The position numbers were made by a program, and so were the translations under genes. DNA of 8,763 nucleotides from positions 1 through 8,763 of the forward strand of contig CAMWQK010000026.1 in NCBI GenBank assembly GCA_947176445.1, written 5' to 3'. Under the pieces are notes generated by a model. The model made no database searches and was not told the DNA's origin. It saw only the letters and a list, made by a program, of their open reading frames with translations. Below are positions 6,757-8,763 of the stretch, piece by piece. Within the stretch, counting starts at the first letter, position 1. The number at the start of each line of letters is the position of its first letter. This DNA is from an uncultured Clostridia bacterium (GTDB lineage: Bacteria; Bacillota; Clostridia; Christensenellales; Borkfalkiaceae).

Positions 6757-6761
6757 ACGCG

Positions 6762-6790
6762 TTGCATTTTACTGAAAAGTGTGCTATAAT
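6762..6790 (+). promoter_or_regulatory. Sigma-A promoter P1 (extended -10) in the recO-trpS gap
   Basis: TTGCAT (6762-6767), a 17-nt spacer, and TATAAT (6785-6790) with TG at 6782-6783 (extended -10). The predicted start is near 6797, at the edge of the palindromic element at 6795-6904 and about 155 nt before the trpS start. Confidence 0.72.
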
Positions 6791-6794
6791 ACAA

Positions 6795-6904
6795 GCGAAA
6801 AAACTTGCTTGCAAGGGTTTTTGAGCGCCGTATTCAAACTTGAATGCGTTTTGCGTACGCAAAACAGCGGCGCAATCGCGCAGCAAAAAATCTTGATTTT
6901 TTGC
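6795..6904 (+). repeat. Nested palindromic element / candidate structured RNA upstream of trpS
   Basis: About 110 bp packed with perfect inverted repeats. CTTGC-TT-GCAAG lies at 6804-6815, flanked by an A6 and a T5 run. GCGCCG (6825-6830) pairs with CGGCGC (6868-6873), enclosing two complete hairpins: ATTCAA-AC-TTGAAT (6832-6845) and the 18-nt palindrome GTTTTGCGTACGCAAAAC (6848-6865). This gives a three-way-junction shape. A further perfect 10-bp arm pair, GCAAAAAATC (6883-6892) and GATTTTTTGC (6895-6904), closes the element. GC(G)AAAAAA at 6795-6803 and TTTTTTGC at 6897-6904 could also pair as outer ends. P1 would start transcription at its left edge. It could be an untranslated leader with a regulatory role, a small RNA, or a MITE/REP-like dispersed repeat. 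No T-box, Trp-rich leader peptide or known riboswitch motif was found. Confidence 0.6.
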
Positions 6905-6920
6905 ATGATTAAGTTATAAT
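6893..6920 (+). promoter_or_regulatory. Sigma-A promoter P2, immediately upstream of trpS
   Basis: TTGATT (6893-6898), a 16-nt spacer, and TATAAT (6915-6920). The -35 box lies in the right arm and loop of the AT-rich hairpin at 6883-6904. The predicted start is near 6927, which leaves a leader of about 25 nt before the ATG at 6952 and rules out the ATG at 6919 for this transcript. Confidence 0.6.
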
Positions 6921-6951
6921 GAGGAAAATATCGGCAAGTAGTGAGATGATC

Positions 6952-7947
6952 ATGGAACGCAAAATTATGTACTCGGCAGTTCAGCCGAGCGGAAATTTAA
7001 CGATCGGCAACTATACGGGCTCGATCCGCAACTGGGTCACGATGCAGGAGGAGTACGATTGCTTCTACGCGATCGCCAACATGCACGCGATCACGGTGAA
7101 ACAGGATCCCGCGCTTCTTAGGAAGCGCACGCTCGAGCTTGCGGCGTGGTATCTCGCATGCGGGCTCGATCCCGAAAAGTGCGTTCTATACGTGCAGTCG
7201 CAGGTGCCCCAGCACGCAGAGCTCACCTGGGTTCTCAATTCCATCACCTATGTGGGCGAAATGCAGCGCATGACGCAGTTCAAGGATAAGAGCCAGAAAC
7301 ATGCCGACAATATCAATATGGGGCTGATGGACTACCCCGTTCTCATGGCGGCGGACATTCTGCTCTACATGGCGGACTACGTGCCCGTCGGCGTCGATCA
7401 GAAGCAGCACGTGGAGATCGCGCGGGATATTGCGCTTCGCTTCAACAACCGTTACAGCGAGACCTTCCGCGTGCCCGAGCCGATCATCTTAAAGACGGGT
7501 TCGAAGATCATGTCTCTGCAAGAGCCGACCAAGAAGATGAGCAAGTCGGACGAGAACCCCAACGCCTGCGTATTCCTCGCGGACGATAAAGATACGGTTA
7601 TCCGCAAGTTCAAGCGCGCGGTGACGGACAGCGATAATAAGATCGCATTCTCGGAGGACAAGCCCGGCATTTCCAACCTTCTCGGAATCTATGCGGCATT
7701 CACGGGCAAGACGGTGGAAGAGGCGGAAAAGGCGTTTGCGGGTACGGGCTACGGCGATTTCAAGGTGGCGGTCGGCGAGACGGTCGCAGACGTGCTCGCG
7801 CCCATTCAGGCGGAGCAGGCGCGCATTCTTGCCGATAAGGAGTATATCGGCGGCATCTTGAAAGCGGGTGCGGAGCGCGCATACAAGGCGGCGAGAAAGA
7901 CATTGTCAAAAGTTTATCGTAAAGTCGGTTTCTATACGGGAGACTGA
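6952..7947 (+). CDS. trpS: Tryptophanyl-tRNA synthetase
   Basis: A class Ic aminoacyl-tRNA synthetase that charges tRNA-Trp with tryptophan in the cytoplasm. It is 331 residues from the chosen start, normal for bacterial TrpRS. Signatures: QPSGNLTIGNYTG (11-23), in which TIGN is the TrpRS form of the HIGH motif; the Trp-binding region with NMHAIT (43-48) and MDYPVLMAADILLY (126-139); VGVDQKQHVEIARDIA (147-161, in part); and KMSKS (195-199). The frame opens at ATG 6919, but that codon overlaps the P2 -10 box. ATG 6946 and 6952 follow, and 6952 gives the family-like opening MERKIMYSAVQPSG. The ribosome-binding site is weak (GTGAG near 6939-6943). There is no T-box although this gene is often T-box-controlled in Firmicutes. 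The stop lies 1 nt before the ATG of the next gene, so the two are probably co-transcribed. Confidence 0.96.
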   Translation: MERKIMYSAVQPSGNLTIGNYTGSIRNWVTMQEEYDCFYAIANMHAITVKQDPALLRKRTLELAAWYLACGLDPEKCVLYVQSQVPQHAELTWVLNSITYVGEMQRMTQFKDKSQKHADNINMGLMDYPVLMAADILLYMADYVPVGVDQKQHVEIARDIALRFNNRYSETFRVPEPIILKTGSKIMSLQEPTKKMSKSDENPNACVFLADDKDTVIRKFKRAVTDSDNKIAFSEDKPGISNLLGIYAAFTGKTVEEAEKAFAGTGYGDFKVAVGETVADVLAPIQAEQARILADKEYIGGILKAGAERAYKAARKTLSKVYRKVGFYTGD

Positions 7948-7948
7948 C

Positions 7949-8763
7949 ATGTTCGGATACGTAAAGTACGACGTTCCAAATTTATATATCAAAGATTTCA
8001 TGCTGTACAAGGCGATGTACTGCGGACTGTGCAAGGGGATCGGGGCGTCCTGCGGGCAGCGGGCGCGCGTGGGGCTCACCTACGACGTGACTTTTCTCTC
8101 GATCATTTTGCATAATATGACGGGCACCGACATACGGGTAGAGAAGCAGCACTGCTTCGAGCACTGCGTAAAAAGGCGTCCGATCGCTGCCCTTGACGAG
8201 CTCACGAAAGAGCTTGGCGCGCTGAATACCGTTCTCCTCTATTTTAAGCTCACCGACGATATTTCGGACGGCGGCAAGGGGCGCGGGCGGCGGCTGTGGT
8301 TTAAGAAGGGGTATAAGCGGGCAAAAAAGAAGTATCCCGCCCTCGTTGAGATCATTACGCGCTTCATGACGGAGCAGGACAGAACGGAAAAGCAAAAATC
8401 CGCCTCGCCCGACATGGCGGCAGATCCCACGGCGTGCATGATGCAGGAGCTTTCCGACCACTTTTTGAAGGAGAAGGCGAGCGAACACACGCGGCAGCTC
8501 TTCTATCAGCTCGGCAAATGGGTGTATCTCATCGACGCGCTCGACGATTACGAGAAGGACGTGAAGAAGAAAAACTATAACCCGTTTGTGCTGAGCTATG
8601 GCGCAAAGACGCGGGCGGAGCTCATGGAAAAAAACGGCGGGGAGGTCGCGTTTCTCTTCGATACGCTCTTCTATTCCATGCGCGAGAGCCTGTCAAAGAT
8701 TGAGTTTGCCTTCAACCGCGACCTCACCGACAACGTGATTTTGCGCGGGATTCCCATCGAGAC
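7949..8763 (+). CDS. DUF5685-type protein, 3' end beyond window
   Basis: A protein of unknown function, 271 codons visible and open at the window edge. The ATG at 7949 has GGGAG (7938-7942) with a 6-nt spacer and follows the trpS stop by 1 nt. It begins MFGYVKYDVPNLYIKDF, then YKAMYCGLCKGIG (Cys25, Cys28), LTYDVTFLSIIL, and C-x3-C (Cys69, Cys73). This opening and the later KWVYLIDALDDYEKDVKKKNYNPF are what I recall of the DUF5685 family in Clostridia; that assignment is from memory, not a search. It is largely helical with no signal peptide, and has a basic stretch at about 110-128. Two Asp-rich motifs, DDISD (103-107) and DDYEKD (199-204), are spaced as in class I isoprenoid synthases (inference). 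Family members are near 280-300 residues, so probably only a short tail is missing. Confidence 0.75.
   Translation, partial: MFGYVKYDVPNLYIKDFMLYKAMYCGLCKGIGASCGQRARVGLTYDVTFLSIILHNMTGTDIRVEKQHCFEHCVKRRPIAALDELTKELGALNTVLLYFKLTDDISDGGKGRGRRLWFKKGYKRAKKKYPALVEIITRFMTEQDRTEKQKSASPDMAADPTACMMQELSDHFLKEKASEHTRQLFYQLGKWVYLIDALDDYEKDVKKKNYNPFVLSYGAKTRAELMEKNGGEVAFLFDTLFYSMRESLSKIEFAFNRDLTDNVILRGIPIE

Noticed and set aside
6919..6951. ATG 6919 or 6946 as the trpS start
   Set aside because: 6919 overlaps the P2 -10 box and adds non-conserved residues; 6946 has its nearest purine stretch too close. 6952 gives the normal TrpRS N-terminus.

Overview
The window is a contiguous piece of chromosome from an endospore-forming Bacillota, most likely a moderately GC-rich uncultured Clostridia lineage. 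The evidence is the set of endospore-associated genes (yqfC, yqfD, yqzL) set in the classic Firmicutes order yqfC-yqfD-phoH-pgpH-ybeY-era-(yqzL)-recO. Every gene is on the + strand. Assignment below class (a Christensenellales-type gut organism is possible) is a guess from base composition and codon style, not something the sequence proves.

Layout. Positions 1-734 hold the 3' two thirds of a glyceraldehyde-3-phosphate dehydrogenase gene, closed by a strong intrinsic terminator. From 836 to 6664 runs a tight cluster: two sporulation genes (yqfC, yqfD), then phoH (ybeZ), a membrane HD-domain c-di-AMP phosphodiesterase (pgpH-like), the rRNA-maturation factor ybeY, the ribosome-assembly GTPase era, a 36-codon yqzL-like gene, and recO. 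Several junctions overlap (8 bp, 8 bp and 4 bp), which implies translational coupling. The cluster ends at an intrinsic terminator at about 6668-6696. The 287-bp gap at 6665-6951 holds two good sigma-A-type promoters and, between them, a dense nested set of inverted repeats. After it come trpS and the beginning of a DUF5685-type gene that runs off the window end.

How the genes work together. PhoH/YbeZ, YbeY and Era all act on ribosome and 16S rRNA maturation. RecO is a recombination mediator, and the HD protein would set c-di-AMP levels. The first two genes belong to mother-cell sporulation in Bacillus, while the downstream genes are housekeeping. A near-consensus extended -10 promoter inside yqfD (1263-1291) could let the housekeeping genes be transcribed independently of sporulation.

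The most unusual points are: (1) the nested three-way-junction-like palindromic element upstream of trpS; (2) a probable ACG start codon for phoH; (3) a PgpH homologue with no extracytoplasmic sensor domain; (4) an Era with TKID in place of NKID in its G4 motif; (5) paired Asp-rich motifs in the DUF5685 protein that resemble class I isoprenoid-synthase metal-binding motifs. No mobile elements, CRISPR arrays, tRNAs or rRNAs were seen. Most of the window is well-known housekeeping sequence, and no clearly new multi-gene system is visible.
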